From WHSW01 sp963759295 (GTDB lineage Bacteria; Actinomycetota; Thermoleophilia; Solirubrobacterales; 70-9), in contig CAVWYT010000008.1 of NCBI GenBank assembly GCA_963759295.1, positions 170,444 to 234,443 of the forward strand: a stretch of DNA of 64,000 nt, given 5' to 3'. Positions 43,048 to 52,625 of the stretch are shown here, one piece after another (the first letter of the stretch is position 1; each line of letters begins with the position of its first letter). Both the position numbers and the translations under genes were made by a program. Below the pieces are notes generated by a model. It was not told the origin of the DNA. It made no database searches and was given only the letters and a program-made list of their open reading frames with translations.

Positions 43048-43213
43048 CAACGATTCACCCAACCATGTTCTACGAGTTCCGAGCGGCGCCGGATTGCACG
43101 ACGCCAATCCACCGGCGCCCCTGATCCGTATCGACGGGGGAGAGCGCGCAGCCCGCATTCGGGCGAACGTTTCCGGGGAGCGCGCGAAGCCGAGATCTCT
43201 CGAGGAGGCACCC

Positions 43214-43651
43214 GTGTTGAGAAAGTCCCTGACCGTGTCGTGCGTCGCCTTGCTCGCCGCGCTACCGCTGGCGCTCGCCGCCTGCGGCGGCGATGACGAC
43301 GACGACTCGAGCGCGGCCGCCGGCTCGACCAGCTCGACCAGCTCCACCGAGCAGACGACTGCCTCGGGTGGCGGCGGCGAGACCGTCAAGATCAGCGAGA
43401 CCGAGTTCAAGCTCGAGCCCTCCGACCCGACCGTGAACGCCGGCACGGTCACCTTCGACGCCACCAACGACGGGACCACGACCCACAACCTCGAGATCGA
43501 GGGCAACGGGGTCGAGGACGTCACCGACGACCTGCAGCCCGGCGACTCGGGCCAGCTGACCGTCGATCTGAAGCCCGGCAGCTACGAGATCTACTGCGCG
43601 ATCCCCGGCCACAGGGAGCAGGGCATGGAGGGCGAGGTCACGGTCCAGTAG
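43214..43651 (+). CDS. Cupredoxin (plastocyanin-like) lipoprotein
   Basis: A GTG at 43214 with GAGGAGG upstream starts 145 residues. The signal peptide ends in LALAAC (lipobox), followed by an acidic DDDDDSS spacer and a threonine-rich region. The cupredoxin fold has the copper ligands in THNLEIEGN (His) and YCAIPGHREQGM (Cys, His, Met), a complete type 1 site. It is a periplasmic or surface electron carrier or copper-storage protein. It is divergent from the ECF sigma operon. Confidence 0.88.
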   Translation: MLRKSLTVSCVALLAALPLALAACGGDDDDDSSAAAGSTSSTSSTEQTTASGGGGETVKISETEFKLEPSDPTVNAGTVTFDATNDGTTTHNLEIEGNGVEDVTDDLQPGDSGQLTVDLKPGSYEIYCAIPGHREQGMEGEVTVQ

Positions 43652-43765
43652 CCCGGAGAGCTCGCGCGCATCCGTCCTGCGCGGCGTCGGCCCGGCGGGC
43701 CCGGTGGCCGACGTTCCCGGGCCCGAATAGACTCGGTCCGAGATGAGGCGCGCAGGACCCGGAGC

Positions 43766-45278
43766 GTGAACCTGGCCGAGAACCTGAGCGGCTCCGCTCG
43801 GGAGAGGCCCGACGCGGTCGCGATCAAGCTCGACGATCTCGAGCTCTCCTACGCGATGGTCGATGAGGCGGCCGCGCGGGTCGCGGGGCTGCTGCGGGCG
43901 AAGGGCGTCGGCCCCGGCGACCGGGTCGGGATCATGCTCCCGAACGTCCCCTACTTCGCCGCCTGCTACTACGGAGTGCTTCGCCTCGGCGGCGTCGTCG
44001 TGCCGATGAACGTGCTGCTCAAACGGCGCGAGGTCGCCTTCTACCTCTCCGACTCGGGGGCCGAGGTCCTGTTCGCCTGGCACGACTTCGGCGACGCCGC
44101 CGAGTCCGGCGCCGAGGAGGCAGGCGCCGACTGCGTCCTCGTCACCCCGGGGGAGTTCGAGCGCCTGCTCGCGGACGCCGAGCCGGTCGCCGAGACGGCC
44201 GACCGCGATCCCGACGACACCGCGGTGATCCTCTACACGTCGGGGACCACGGGCACCCCGAAGGGCGCCGAGCTCACCCATTCGAACCTGATCCGGAACG
44301 TCGAGGCGGCGGTGGCGCTGTTCGAGCTCGGCTCCGACGCCGTGGTGCTCGGCGCGCTGCCGCTGTTTCACTCCTTCGGGCAGACCTGCTGTCTGAACAC
44401 GACGATCAAGTCGGGCGGCTGCCTGACTCTGATCCCGCGCTTCGATCCCGGCAAGGCGCTCGAGATCATCGCCCGCGACCGGGTGAGCCTGTTTCAGGGC
44501 GTGCCGACGATGTACGCGGCGATGCTCCATCACCCCGAGCGCGACTCGTTCGACACCTCCTCGCTCGAGGTCTGCGTCTCGGGCGGCTCGGCGATGCCGG
44601 TCGAGGTGATGCGCGGGTTCGAGCAGGCGTTCGGCTGCAAGGTGCTCGAGGGCTACGGCCTCTCGGAGACCTCGCCGGTCGCCTGCTTCAACCATCCCGA
44701 CCGAGAGCGCAAGCCGGGGACGATCGGGACCCCGATCGAGGGGGTGGAGATGAGGGTGGTCGACGACGACCGCAACGAGCTGGCGGTCGGGCAGCCGGGC
44801 GAGATCGAGATCCGTGGCCACAACGTGATGAAGGGCTACTGGGACCACCCGGATGCGACCGCGGATGCGATCGACGAGCGACGGGTGGCTGAAGACCGGC
44901 GACATGGCGACGGTCGACGAGGACGGCTATTTCACGATCGTCGATCGCAAGAAGGACCTGATCATCCGCGGCGGCTACAACGTCTATCCGCGCGAGATCG
45001 AGGAGGTCATCTACGAGCACCCCGCGGTCCGCGAGGCGGCGGTCGTCGGCGTCCCGGACGAGAGCCTGGGCGAGGAGGTGTGCGCCGCAGTGGCGCTCAA
45101 GGACGACGCCAGCTGCAGCGAGGACGAGCTTCGCGAGCACGTGAAGGCGAACGTCGCCTCCTACAAGTACCCGCGCAGGATCTGGTTCGTCGACGAGCTG
45201 CCGAAGGGGCCGACCGGCAAGATCCTGAAGCGCGAGATCGAGCCGCCGGCCGAGTCCGAGGAGGGAAGCGACGGCTGA
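43766..45278 (+). CDS. AMP-dependent acyl-CoA synthetase/ligase (apparent frameshift near 44885)
   Basis: A GTG at 43766 opens an ANL-superfamily enzyme. The P-loop-like A3 motif is ILYTSGTTGTPKGAELTH; A5 is EGYGLSETSPVACF. The frame shifts by one base near 44885, between ATADAIDE and DGWLKTGDMATVDEDGYF, then continues with A8 DRKKDLIIRGGYNVYPREIE and the acylation lysine in LPKGPTGKILKREIE to 45278. About 500 residues in total is normal for a medium- or long-chain fatty acid-CoA ligase. A 24-base tandem duplication covers the stop codon. Confidence 0.88.
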
Positions 45279-45312
45279 GGGGTTAGAAGGGAGGCGACGG
45301 CTGAGGGGTTAG
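45263..45312 (+). repeat. 24-base tandem duplication over the ligase stop codon
   Basis: GGGAAGCGACGGCTGAGGGG plus TTAG (45263-45286) is repeated at 45289-45312 with one difference (A to G at position 5) and a two-base gap. The first copy contains the ligase TGA. It lies 31 bases before the kinase start. Confidence 0.85.
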
Positions 45313-45343
45313 GCGGGCCCGGCGCAGGGAATCATGTAGGGGA

Positions 45344-46855
45344 GTGGCGCCCTTCGACCGACCGACCGAGAGCCACCGGCGCGCAGCGGGACCATCCACC
45401 GGGCTGGCCGAGCCGCCGCTGGTCGCCTCAGGGCGGCTTCTCGGCGATCGCTACCGGCTGCGGCACCCGATCGCCCGCGGCGGGATGGCGGCGGTGTGGC
45501 TCGGCGACGACGAGCGGCTCGACCGGCCGGTCGCGGTCAAGCTGCTCTCCGACACGCTGATCGCCGATCCCGGGTACCTCGCCCGCTTCCGGCGCGAGGC
45601 CAGGGTCGCGGCGGGGCTTCAGCACCCGCACCTGGTCGCGATCTACGACTTCGACGCCGGCGAGCGGCCCTACCTGGTGATGGAGTACATCGAGGGCGGC
45701 GACCTGGCCCGGCGCCTCGAGGAGGGCGGCGCCCCGGACGCCGAGCTGCTCGCGCGTGAGCTGCTCGCCGCCCTGCGCCACATCCACGCCGCTGGGGTGT
45801 TGCACCGCGACATCAAGCCCCAGAACGTGCTCATCGATCGCCATGGGAGCGCGCGCCTGACCGACTTCGGCATCGCCCAGCCCCGAGACGCGACCTCGCT
45901 GACGAGGACGGGTGAGGTGATCGGGACGCAGAGCTACATCGCGCCCGAGGTGCTCGCCGGCGAGCCGGCGAGCGAGGCCTCGGACCTGTACGCCCTCGGG
46001 ACGGTGCTCGCCGAAGCCGCCAGCGCGGGCGCGGGCGCGACCTTCTGGGAGCTGACCGATCGAATGCGCGATCCCGATCCGGAGCGCCGTCCGCCGTCCG
46101 CGGCCGCCGCGCTCGCCGAGCTCGAGCGAAACGCGCCCGGCCTGCCAGGCACCGCGACCCAGCCGTTCGCCGTCCTCGACGAAGTCGAGCAGCCGTCCTC
46201 GCAGCACCCGTTCGAGCCGACGCCGACGGCGACCCGGCGCACTCCGCGCCGCGGCGTGACCGCCGCACTCGCGGGCGTGGCGCTCGCGGTCGCGGCCGCC
46301 GTGGTGCTCGCGATCGTCGCCGGAGGCGGTGACCCGGGCGAGCGGGCCGCCGGCACGGCCAACGACGCGAAGGCCGGGAAGTCGCAGGCCGGCGACGGAG
46401 GTAACGCGGCGAGCGCTTCCGCCGACGGCCAGGCATCCACGGCCGAGCCCTCCGCGGCCGCGACCACCTCGGACCAGGCCGTCGCCGACACGGCCGAGCC
46501 CTCCGGGGCCGCGACCACTTCGGGCCAGGCGGTCGCCGACACGACCGGTCTCGACGGCGCCGCGCTCAACGACCAGGGCTACTCGCTCGTCAACGCCGGC
46601 AGCTATGAGGACGCCGTGCCGGTGCTCGAGCGCGCCGTCAACGCCCTGCGAGGCTCCGGCGACGAGACGACCTACAACTACGCGCTCTACAACCTCGGCA
46701 CCGCGTACCTCGGTGCGGGGCGACCCGAGGACGCGATTCCCGTGCTCGAGGAGCGGATGCGATTCGACGACGGCCAGCTCGCCGAGGTTCAGGCGACGCT
46801 GGACGAGGCCCACGCCGCGGCGGGCGCAGGGAGCGCGGAGGCCGACGGCGGCTAG
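45344..46855 (+). CDS. Membrane Ser/Thr protein kinase with extracytoplasmic repeat and TPR-like domains
   Basis: A GTG at 45344 starts 503 residues. The kinase domain (about 33-270) has the glycine loop ARGGMAAVW, lysine K66 (VAVKLL), the catalytic loop HRDIKPQN (D156) and DFG at 174-176; the activation loop has LTRTGEVIGTQSYIAPE. A membrane segment follows near residue 308 (GVTAALAGVALAVAAAVVLA), then an alanine/serine/threonine-rich linker holding a 17-residue tandem repeat, and a TPR-like pair (ALNDQGYSLVNAGSYEDAVP, YALYNLGTAYLGAGRPEDAI). It is a PknB-type envelope sensor kinase without PASTA domains. Confidence 0.9.
   Translation: MAPFDRPTESHRRAAGPSTGLAEPPLVASGRLLGDRYRLRHPIARGGMAAVWLGDDERLDRPVAVKLLSDTLIADPGYLARFRREARVAAGLQHPHLVAIYDFDAGERPYLVMEYIEGGDLARRLEEGGAPDAELLARELLAALRHIHAAGVLHRDIKPQNVLIDRHGSARLTDFGIAQPRDATSLTRTGEVIGTQSYIAPEVLAGEPASEASDLYALGTVLAEAASAGAGATFWELTDRMRDPDPERRPPSAAAALAELERNAPGLPGTATQPFAVLDEVEQPSSQHPFEPTPTATRRTPRRGVTAALAGVALAVAAAVVLAIVAGGGDPGERAAGTANDAKAGKSQAGDGGNAASASADGQASTAEPSAAATTSDQAVADTAEPSGAATTSGQAVADTTGLDGAALNDQGYSLVNAGSYEDAVPVLERAVNALRGSGDETTYNYALYNLGTAYLGAGRPEDAIPVLEERMRFDDGQLAEVQATLDEAHAAAGAGSAEADGG
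46442..46543 (+). repeat. Two tandem 51-base units inside the kinase gene
   Basis: Units 46442-46492 and 46493-46543 encode AEPSAAATTSDQAVADT and AEPSGAATTSGQAVADT. They lie in the linker between the membrane segment and the TPR-like domain. Such in-frame repeats can vary in number between strains. Confidence 0.85.
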
Positions 46856-46867
46856 CGCCGCGGCTGC

Positions 46868-47647
46868 TCAGCCGGCGGCCTCGGCGCGGCGAACGCCGGT
46901 GCGAGCCCAGTTGAGCGTCACCGCGATCAGCCCCGCGACGACTCCGAGCGCCAGCAGCGTCTCGGCCGGAGCGCCGATGACCAGGTTGCGCCCCGCCTCG
47001 AGCGTCGCGGTCATCGGGTTGACGTCGGCCGCCGTCGCCACCCAGCCCTCGATCAGCTCGCGGGGCACGTAGACCGGCGCGGTCATGATCAGAAGGAACG
47101 CCGGCAGCTGGATCAACGGCGCCGCCTGCAGGGTGCGAAGTCGCATCGCGATCCCGGAGGCGAACAGCACCGCGGCGAAGTTGAGCAGCACCGCGATCAC
47201 CAGGATTTCGGCCAGATCACCGACCCCGCCCTCGATCTCGGCCCCGGTCGCCAGGGCGACGACGGTGACCACGGTCCAGACGAGCAGAGCACGCGCCAGC
47301 GCGGTGAGCGCGTAGCCGGCGACCAGCGCCGAGTGATTGCGGGTGGCGAGCAGCATCCGGCGGGCGAAGCCGAGCTCGAAGTCGGAGGCGATCGCAAAGC
47401 CGGTGAACACGCCGCCGAAGACCGCCGACTGCATGAGCACGAATACGTACTGGAAGGTGGTGTAGTTGGGATAGTCGAAGTTCGGCGCCTCGCTGACCGC
47501 CGACAGGCCGCCGGCGAACGCGGCGAAGAAGAACAGCGGGAACATCAGCGAGGGCAGGAACAGCGACGGCTTGCCGATCATCACGTGGAGCTGGCGCCAG
47601 GCGATTGCCCGGGCGGCACGCGCGAACCTCGTCTTCAACGGGTTCAC
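46868..47647 (-). CDS. ABC-2 type transporter permease (second permease of the exporter)
   Basis: A GTG at 47647, overlapping the previous stop by four bases, starts 259 residues with six membrane segments (SLFLPSLMFPLFFFAAFAGG, YVFVLMQSAVFGGVFTGFAI, ALTALARALLVWTVVTVVAL, ILVIAVLLNFAAVLFASGIA, LIQLPAFLLIMTAPVYVPRE, TLLALGVVAGLIAVTLNW). The ABC2_membrane pattern with VPRELIEGWVATAADVNPMT before the last segment is typical of DrrB-type drug-exporter permeases. It works with the ATPase at 48429 and the permease at 47644. Confidence 0.88.
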   Translation of the reverse strand: MNPLKTRFARAARAIAWRQLHVMIGKPSLFLPSLMFPLFFFAAFAGGLSAVSEAPNFDYPNYTTFQYVFVLMQSAVFGGVFTGFAIASDFELGFARRMLLATRNHSALVAGYALTALARALLVWTVVTVVALATGAEIEGGVGDLAEILVIAVLLNFAAVLFASGIAMRLRTLQAAPLIQLPAFLLIMTAPVYVPRELIEGWVATAADVNPMTATLEAGRNLVIGAPAETLLALGVVAGLIAVTLNWARTGVRRAEAAG

Positions 47648-48432
47648 GTGCGCTCCATCCTGCCCCGCAGGGCGCTGGTCGCCGCCCACATCCCGAACCC
47701 CAGCACGGCGAGCGCGACCCCGAAGCCGAGCGCCAGCGCCTCCGCGTCCCATCCGCTGACCAGCAGGCTGCGGAAGCCCTCGATCAGATAGCTCACCGGG
47801 TTGATCGTGGCGACGGTCTGAAACCAGTCGTTGGCGATCAGATCGCGCGGCAGCGCACCCGAGCTCAAGAAGAGGAGCACGAACATGAGCGGAAAGACCC
47901 CCTGAACGGCCTCGCCGTTGCCGGTCCGCAGGCCGATCGCCAGGCCGAGCGAGCCGAAGGCGACGCCGACCAGCGTGGCGAGCGCGAACAACACCGGCAC
48001 CCCGGCGAGGCCGGCCTCGAAATGGGCGCCGAAGGCGAGCCCGATCGCTAGATAGGCGACGCCCTGGATCAGGCCCTGGATCGTCACGCCCGCGAGCTGG
48101 CCGGCGAGCAGCGCCGAGCCGCGCAGCGGGGTGAGCTGAAGCCGGTTGAAGAACCCGTGCTGGATGTCCCCGGCGATCGACTGGCCGGCGCCCATGGTCG
48201 CGAACAGCGCTCCCTGCATGAAGGTCAGCCCGAGGGCGAAGGTGAGATACGAATCGCTGGGGAAGCCCGGCAGGTTGGTAGCTGCCTCGAGCCCGCTCGA
48301 GTTGACCGCGAGCAGGAACAGCGGGAACACGAGGCTGGGGATGAACAGGATCGGCTGGCGCAGAGTGCGGGTGATCGAGCGATGCGCCAGGTAGCCGACC
48401 TGGGCCAGGGTGCCGGCGTGGACGGCGCTCAA
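47644..48432 (-). CDS. ABC-2 type transporter permease (first permease of the exporter)
   Basis: A TTG at 48432, overlapping the ATPase stop by four bases (TTGA), starts 262 residues with six membrane segments (PILFIPSLVFPLFLLAVNSS, ALGLTFMQGALFATMGAGQS, LAGVTIQGLIQGVAYLAIGL, LAGVPVLFALATLVGVAFGS, FPLMFVLLFLSSGALPRDLI, and a last segment ending GFGMWAATSALRG). ALPRDLIANDWFQTVATINP is the conserved segment of DrrB-type permeases. Two different permeases imply a heterodimeric channel. Confidence 0.87.
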   Translation of the reverse strand: MSAVHAGTLAQVGYLAHRSITRTLRQPILFIPSLVFPLFLLAVNSSGLEAATNLPGFPSDSYLTFALGLTFMQGALFATMGAGQSIAGDIQHGFFNRLQLTPLRGSALLAGQLAGVTIQGLIQGVAYLAIGLAFGAHFEAGLAGVPVLFALATLVGVAFGSLGLAIGLRTGNGEAVQGVFPLMFVLLFLSSGALPRDLIANDWFQTVATINPVSYLIEGFRSLLVSGWDAEALALGFGVALAVLGFGMWAATSALRGRMERT

Positions 48433-49443
48433 GCGGGCACCGCCTCGAGCTCGCCCGTCCCTGCCTCGGCCTCCTCGGCGTGCTTTGCGGCGCCCTCGAG
48501 CCGTCGCCCGGTCTTGGCGAGGAAGACGTCGTCGAGGGTCGGCGCGTGGATCTCCAGGTCCTGGACCGCGACGCGCTCGGAGTCGAGGGCGCGGACGACG
48601 TCGGCGAGCTCGGCCGTGCCCGCGTCGAGCCGGACGGCAACGTGCCCGCGATCGGCGCGCTCGGGGGAGCCGAAGCGATCGAGCACGGCGCGCATCCGCT
48701 CCAGCTCGGTCGGCTTCGACCGGCGCCGCCTCGACCGTCGGCCGGCCGATCTCGGCCTTGAGCGAGTCGGGGGTGCCCTCGGCGACGATCTTGCCGGTGT
48801 CGATGATCCCGACCCGGTCGGCGAGCGAGTCGGCCTCCTCGAGGTACTGGGTGGTCAGAAAGACGGTCACGCCCTGCTCGTCCGAGAGCCGCGCGACCTC
48901 GTCCCAGAGCGCCGTGCGGCTCTGCACGTCGAGCCCGGTGGTCGGCTCGTCGAGGAACAGCACCCGCGGCCCGTGGACCAGCGCGAGCGCCAGGTCCAGG
49001 CGCCGCCGCATCCCGCCCGAGTAGCCCCCGACCTTGCGGTCGGCAGCGTCGGAGAGCCCGACCCGGGCGATCAGCTCGTCGCCCCGGCGCATCGCCTCCG
49101 CCTTCGGGATCCCGTGCATCCCGGCCTGCAGCCGCATGTGCTCGCGGGCGCTGAGGAACTGATCGAGGGCCGCCTCCTGGAGCGCGACCCCGATCACGTC
49201 GCGCACCGCCGGCCCCTCCTCGACGATGTCGTGCCCGGCCACTCGCGCCGACCCCGCCGTCGGCGGAAGCAGGGTGGTCAGCATGTGGACCGTCGTCGAC
49301 TTGCCGGCGCCGTTGGGGCCGAGAAAGCCGTAGATCTCACCCGGGGAGACCGTGAGGTCGATCCCGTCGACCGCGCGCGGCCCCTTCTTGAACTCGCGAA
49401 CGAGGCCCTCGACCTCGATCCCGTTGGCGCCGGTGCCCTCCAT
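48429..49443 (-). CDS. DrrA-type ABC exporter ATP-binding protein (apparent frameshift near 48712)
   Basis: The ATG at 49443 has GGGAG upstream. Motifs are Walker A FLGPNGAGKST, Q-loop LQEAALDQFL, signature YSGGMRRRLDLA, Walker B VLFLDEPTTGLD and the switch histidine position replaced by QYLEEAD (as in other DrrA proteins). The frame shifts near 48712, after GRPTVEAAPVE, and continues MRAVLDRFGSPER to APTLDDVFLAKTGRRLEG, the standard DrrA C-terminal domain, ending at 48429. The normal length and motifs make a sequence error the likely cause. It powers export, probably of a drug or lipid, and is divergent from the MarR gene. Confidence 0.87.
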
Positions 49444-49462
49444 CGCCACTCCCGTCAGTTAG

Positions 49463-49476
49463 TTGATTGCCTCAAT
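49463..49476. promoter_or_regulatory. Putative MarR operator between the exporter and its regulator
   Basis: TTGATTGCCTCAA (49463-49475) is an imperfect palindrome that includes ATTG-CCT-CAAT (49466-49476), between divergent starts 49443 and 49508. A TATCAT (49493-49498) close to the MarR start could be its -10. MarR repressors normally bind such AT-rich palindromes. Confidence 0.4.
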
Positions 49477-49507
49477 TATCGAGGGGGTAGAGTATCATCG
49501 CCCTCGC

Positions 49508-49936
49508 ATGAGCGTCGCCTCGCCGAAGCCCTCGGATCTCGCCAGCGAAGCGTGGACGGCGATGCTCGAGTTCTTCTTCGCCAAGGCCCGGCCCCGGATG
49601 CTCGAGCTGTGGCGGGAGTTCGACCTGATGCCGCCGCAGCAGATGGTCCTCGGTCTGCTCGGAGAGCCGAAGCCGATGGGCGAGCTCGCGCACCACATGC
49701 ACTGCGACAGCTCCAACATCACCGGGATCGTCGACCGTCTCGAGGAGCGCGGACTGGTCGAGCGCACGGCCGCCGAGGGCGACCGGCGCGTGAAGCTGGT
49801 GGCGCTGACCGACGCGGGCCGCGAGATCCGCGAGGAGCTCGCGCGCCGCCGCGCCGTGGCGCCGCCGGAGCTCGCCGAGCTGACCGACTCGGAGCTCCGA
49901 ACCCTGCGCCGGATCTTCCTGCGCGCCAACGACTGA
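49508..49936 (+). CDS. MarR-family transcriptional regulator
   Basis: The ATG at 49508 (MSVASPKPSDLASEAWTAML) starts 142 residues. The winged helix is MPPQQMVLGLLGEPKPMGEL, then CDSSNITGIVDRLEERGLVE and the wing RTAAEGDRRVKLVALTDAGR. It is transcribed away from the ABC exporter and likely represses it and itself, with release by a toxic ligand that the pump exports. The ligand is not known. Confidence 0.9.
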   Translation: MSVASPKPSDLASEAWTAMLEFFFAKARPRMLELWREFDLMPPQQMVLGLLGEPKPMGELAHHMHCDSSNITGIVDRLEERGLVERTAAEGDRRVKLVALTDAGREIREELARRRAVAPPELAELTDSELRTLRRIFLRAND

Positions 49937-49953
49937 CGTTAGGCTCCCGTCCG

Positions 49954-50421
49954 ATGGAGGACCTCGGAGACCCGATGGCGATCCGCGAGGCGACCGAGGC
50001 CGACGTCCCGGCTCTGCTGCCGCTGCTGCGCGGCTATTGCGATTTCTATGAGTCGAGCCCGACCGACGCGGGGCTCGAGGCGATGGCGCGCGACGTGATC
50101 GCGGCGCCCGAGGATCGCGCCTTCCTGCTCGTCGCCACCGACGACGCGGGAGAGGTGGTCGGCCTGGCGCTCAGCCAATGGAAGTGGTCGAGCCTCCGCG
50201 GCGCGCGCGTCGTCGTCCTCGACGACCTGTTCGTCGCCGAGCACGGGCGCGGCCTCGGTCACGCCGACGCGCTGATCGGGGCGGTCGCCGACGTCGCCCG
50301 CCGCCACGGCGCCCCGCTCGTGAGCTGGCTCACGATGCCGGACAACAAGCGCGCGCACGCCGTCTACGACCGGGTCGGGGGCACGGCGGAGGCGCTGCTC
50401 GAGTACGAGCTCGAGCTCTGA
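49954..50421 (+). CDS. GNAT-family N-acetyltransferase
   Basis: From the ATG at 49954 the protein is 155 residues; the ATG at 49975 (MAIREATEADVPALL) fits the fold start better and may be the real one. The acetyl-CoA-binding segment is VVLDDLFVAEHGRGLGHADA (motif A, with GRGLG in place of the canonical R-x-x-G-x-G/A), and the C-terminal MPDNKRAHAVYDRVGG is motif B. The acceptor substrate is unknown. It lies 17 bases after the MarR gene. Confidence 0.85.
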   Translation: MEDLGDPMAIREATEADVPALLPLLRGYCDFYESSPTDAGLEAMARDVIAAPEDRAFLLVATDDAGEVVGLALSQWKWSSLRGARVVVLDDLFVAEHGRGLGHADALIGAVADVARRHGAPLVSWLTMPDNKRAHAVYDRVGGTAEALLEYELEL

Positions 50422-50465
50422 GCAAGCGCGCATGGCGCGGACCCGGGAGCTCGGGTACCGGCGGT

Positions 50466-52596
50466 CTACTCGGTGGCCACCTCGACCTCGCCCGTGCGCT
50501 CGACGTGCTGCCAGCGCAGGCGAATGCCCCGCACCGCGCTGATCAGCGACTGGAGCACGACGAGGTACATCAGCTGGCGATAGACGAACTGCTGCAACGG
50601 CAGCGCCCACAGCGGCCGCGGTGACTCTCGGTCGAGCCTGAATGCGTAGGCGCAGAGCGCCAGCTGTAGGAGGTTGAAGGCGAGCCAGTAGGCGAGCACC
50701 GGGAGCGGATCGAGGAAGAGCACGCCGTAGACGGCGAAGACGTCGATCAGCGGAGCGAGGAAGGGCAGCGCGATCTGGAACATCAGCAGATAAGGCAGGC
50801 CGCGGCGCCCGACCTTGCCCGGCTCGCGTCGCCACAGCGCGGAGCGGTGCTTCCACACCGCCTGCATCGTCCCGTAGGACCAACGGTAGCGCTGGCGCCA
50901 AAGACCGGCCAGGGTCGCCGGCGTCTCGGTCCAGGCACGGGCGTCCTCGACGTAGACCACCCGCCAGCCGGTGCGCCCGATCGCGATCGTCAGGTCCGTG
51001 TCCTCGGCGAGGGTCGAGGTGGAGAAGCCGCCGACGGCTTCGATCGCCTCGCGCCGGAACGCCCCGACGGCTCCCGGGACGGTTGGCATGCAGCGCAAGA
51101 CGTCGTAGAGACGGCGGTCGAGGTTGAAGCCGGTGACGTAGTCGATGTGCTGCCAGAGCCCGAGCACCCCACGACGGTTGCCGACCTTGGTGTTCCCCGC
51201 CGTGGCGCCTACGCTTGAGTCCTGGAACGGTTCCACCAGGCGGCGGAGGCTCTCGTCCTCGAAGACCGTGTCGGCGTCGACGGTCACGATCACGTCCCCA
51301 GAGGCCACGGTCAGCCCGGAGTTGAGCGCCGCGGCCTTGCCGGAATTGGCCTGACGGATCACCCGCACGCCCGGCAGGTCCAGGCCCTCCACGATCTCAC
51401 TGGTGTCATCGGTCGAGCCGTCGTCGACCACGATCACCTCATGGGCAGGGTAGTCGCCGCCGGCGAGCGATCGCACCGCACCCTCGATGCCGGTGGCCTC
51501 GTTGTATGCGGGCAGGATCACCGAGACGGCGGGCGTGAACGCCTGCGGCAGGCGGCGACGCCGCTGACGGGCGTGATAGCGGGCAAACAGCGAGACCGCG
51601 AGCGCTCGCAGGAGCGCCAGCACGGCGATCGGGATCATCAAGCTGAACAACAGGATGCTGGCCCAACGCGCAACCGCGAGGGCACCGATCAGGAGGTCGC
51701 CTCGTAGGCCCTCGGATCTCGACGCCGCGCGGCTGGACATCGGTTTTCGGCACCCCGGCGAGCCGCGAGAGGGGGACGAGCCGAAAGCCACGCCGCTCCA
51801 GTCGCGGGACCAGGCGCTCCAACGCCGCGACGGTCTCCGAGCGGTCGCCCCCTCCGTCGTGGAAGAGGATCACCCCGCCGCGAGGACCGGTCGGGGTCGC
51901 CTCCTCGACGATCCGGGCGACTCCCGGTCGTTCCCAGTCATCGGAGTCGTAGTTGGTGAGGACGATCAGGCGGCCGGGATCCAGGGTCGAGCTGAGCGCA
52001 TCGACCTGCGAGTCGGTCATCTGGCCGGGCACGTTCGAGTACGGTGGCCGGAAGAAGCGCGGGCGAACCCCGGCCGCGCCGGCGATCGCCGTGTCGGTCA
52101 TCGATATCTGGAGATGGCGCTGCCATTGCGGAAGCGCCGACAGCTCGACGTGCTGGAAGGTGTGGTTGCCGAGCTCGAAGCCATCGCGCGTCAGCTGCGC
52201 GACCACGTCCGGATAGCGCACCACTCGCTCTCCGACGACGAAGAACGTGGCCGGGACACCTAATCGGAGCAGGGTCGCGGCGATGCGGGGAGTCCAGGTC
52301 GGGTCGGGTCCATCGTCGAAGGTGAGCGCGATCCGCCGCCCCACCGGAGCCTCGACGGGAACGAGGCGTGGGCCGTCCACCCGCCAGATCGCCGCCGAAC
52401 TGCGCAGCGCGGAATCGCTCCCGCGAGTCGGGGCGATGCCGCTGTTACCGGTCGTTGCGGTCGACAGCCCATGCGCCGCCAGCAGCAGGAGGAGGCCGCA
52501 GAGCGTCAGCGCCAGCAGCCACCAGTGCGCGGGAGGACGCTCGATGCTGCGACCGACCCGTCGCGCCGACTCGCTCCTTGGGCGCACTGGGAACAT
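50466..52596 (-). CDS. Polysaccharide deacetylase fused to family 2 glycosyltransferase (junction frameshift near 51730)
   Basis: The N-terminal half has a membrane anchor (HWWLLALTLCGLLLLLAAHG) and a NodB deacetylase domain: IALTFDDGPDPTWTPRIA, ELGNHTFQHVELSALP (metal histidines), RFFRPPYSN and ILFHDGGGDRSETVAALERL. Near 51730 the frame shifts by one base, and a processive GT2 domain follows: VSVILPAYNEATGIEGAV, VDDGSTDDT, VTVDADTVFED, AEDTDLTIAIG and QRYRWSYG (QxxRW), with C-terminal membrane segments. Deacetylase-GT2 fusions are common in actinobacteria. The alternative is two genes, with an ATG for the transferase at 51740. It probably makes and modifies an exopolysaccharide. Confidence 0.75.
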
Positions 52597-52625
52597 GCTC
52601 GATCGATCCCGCTCGAGCCGGGTGG

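Noticed and set aside
43048..43213. ECF-type promoter (GGAAC...CGTT) for autoregulation of the sigma operon
   Set aside because: A GGAACT occurs on the minus strand, but the only CGTT downstream is about 22 bases away, too far for the 16-17 expected.
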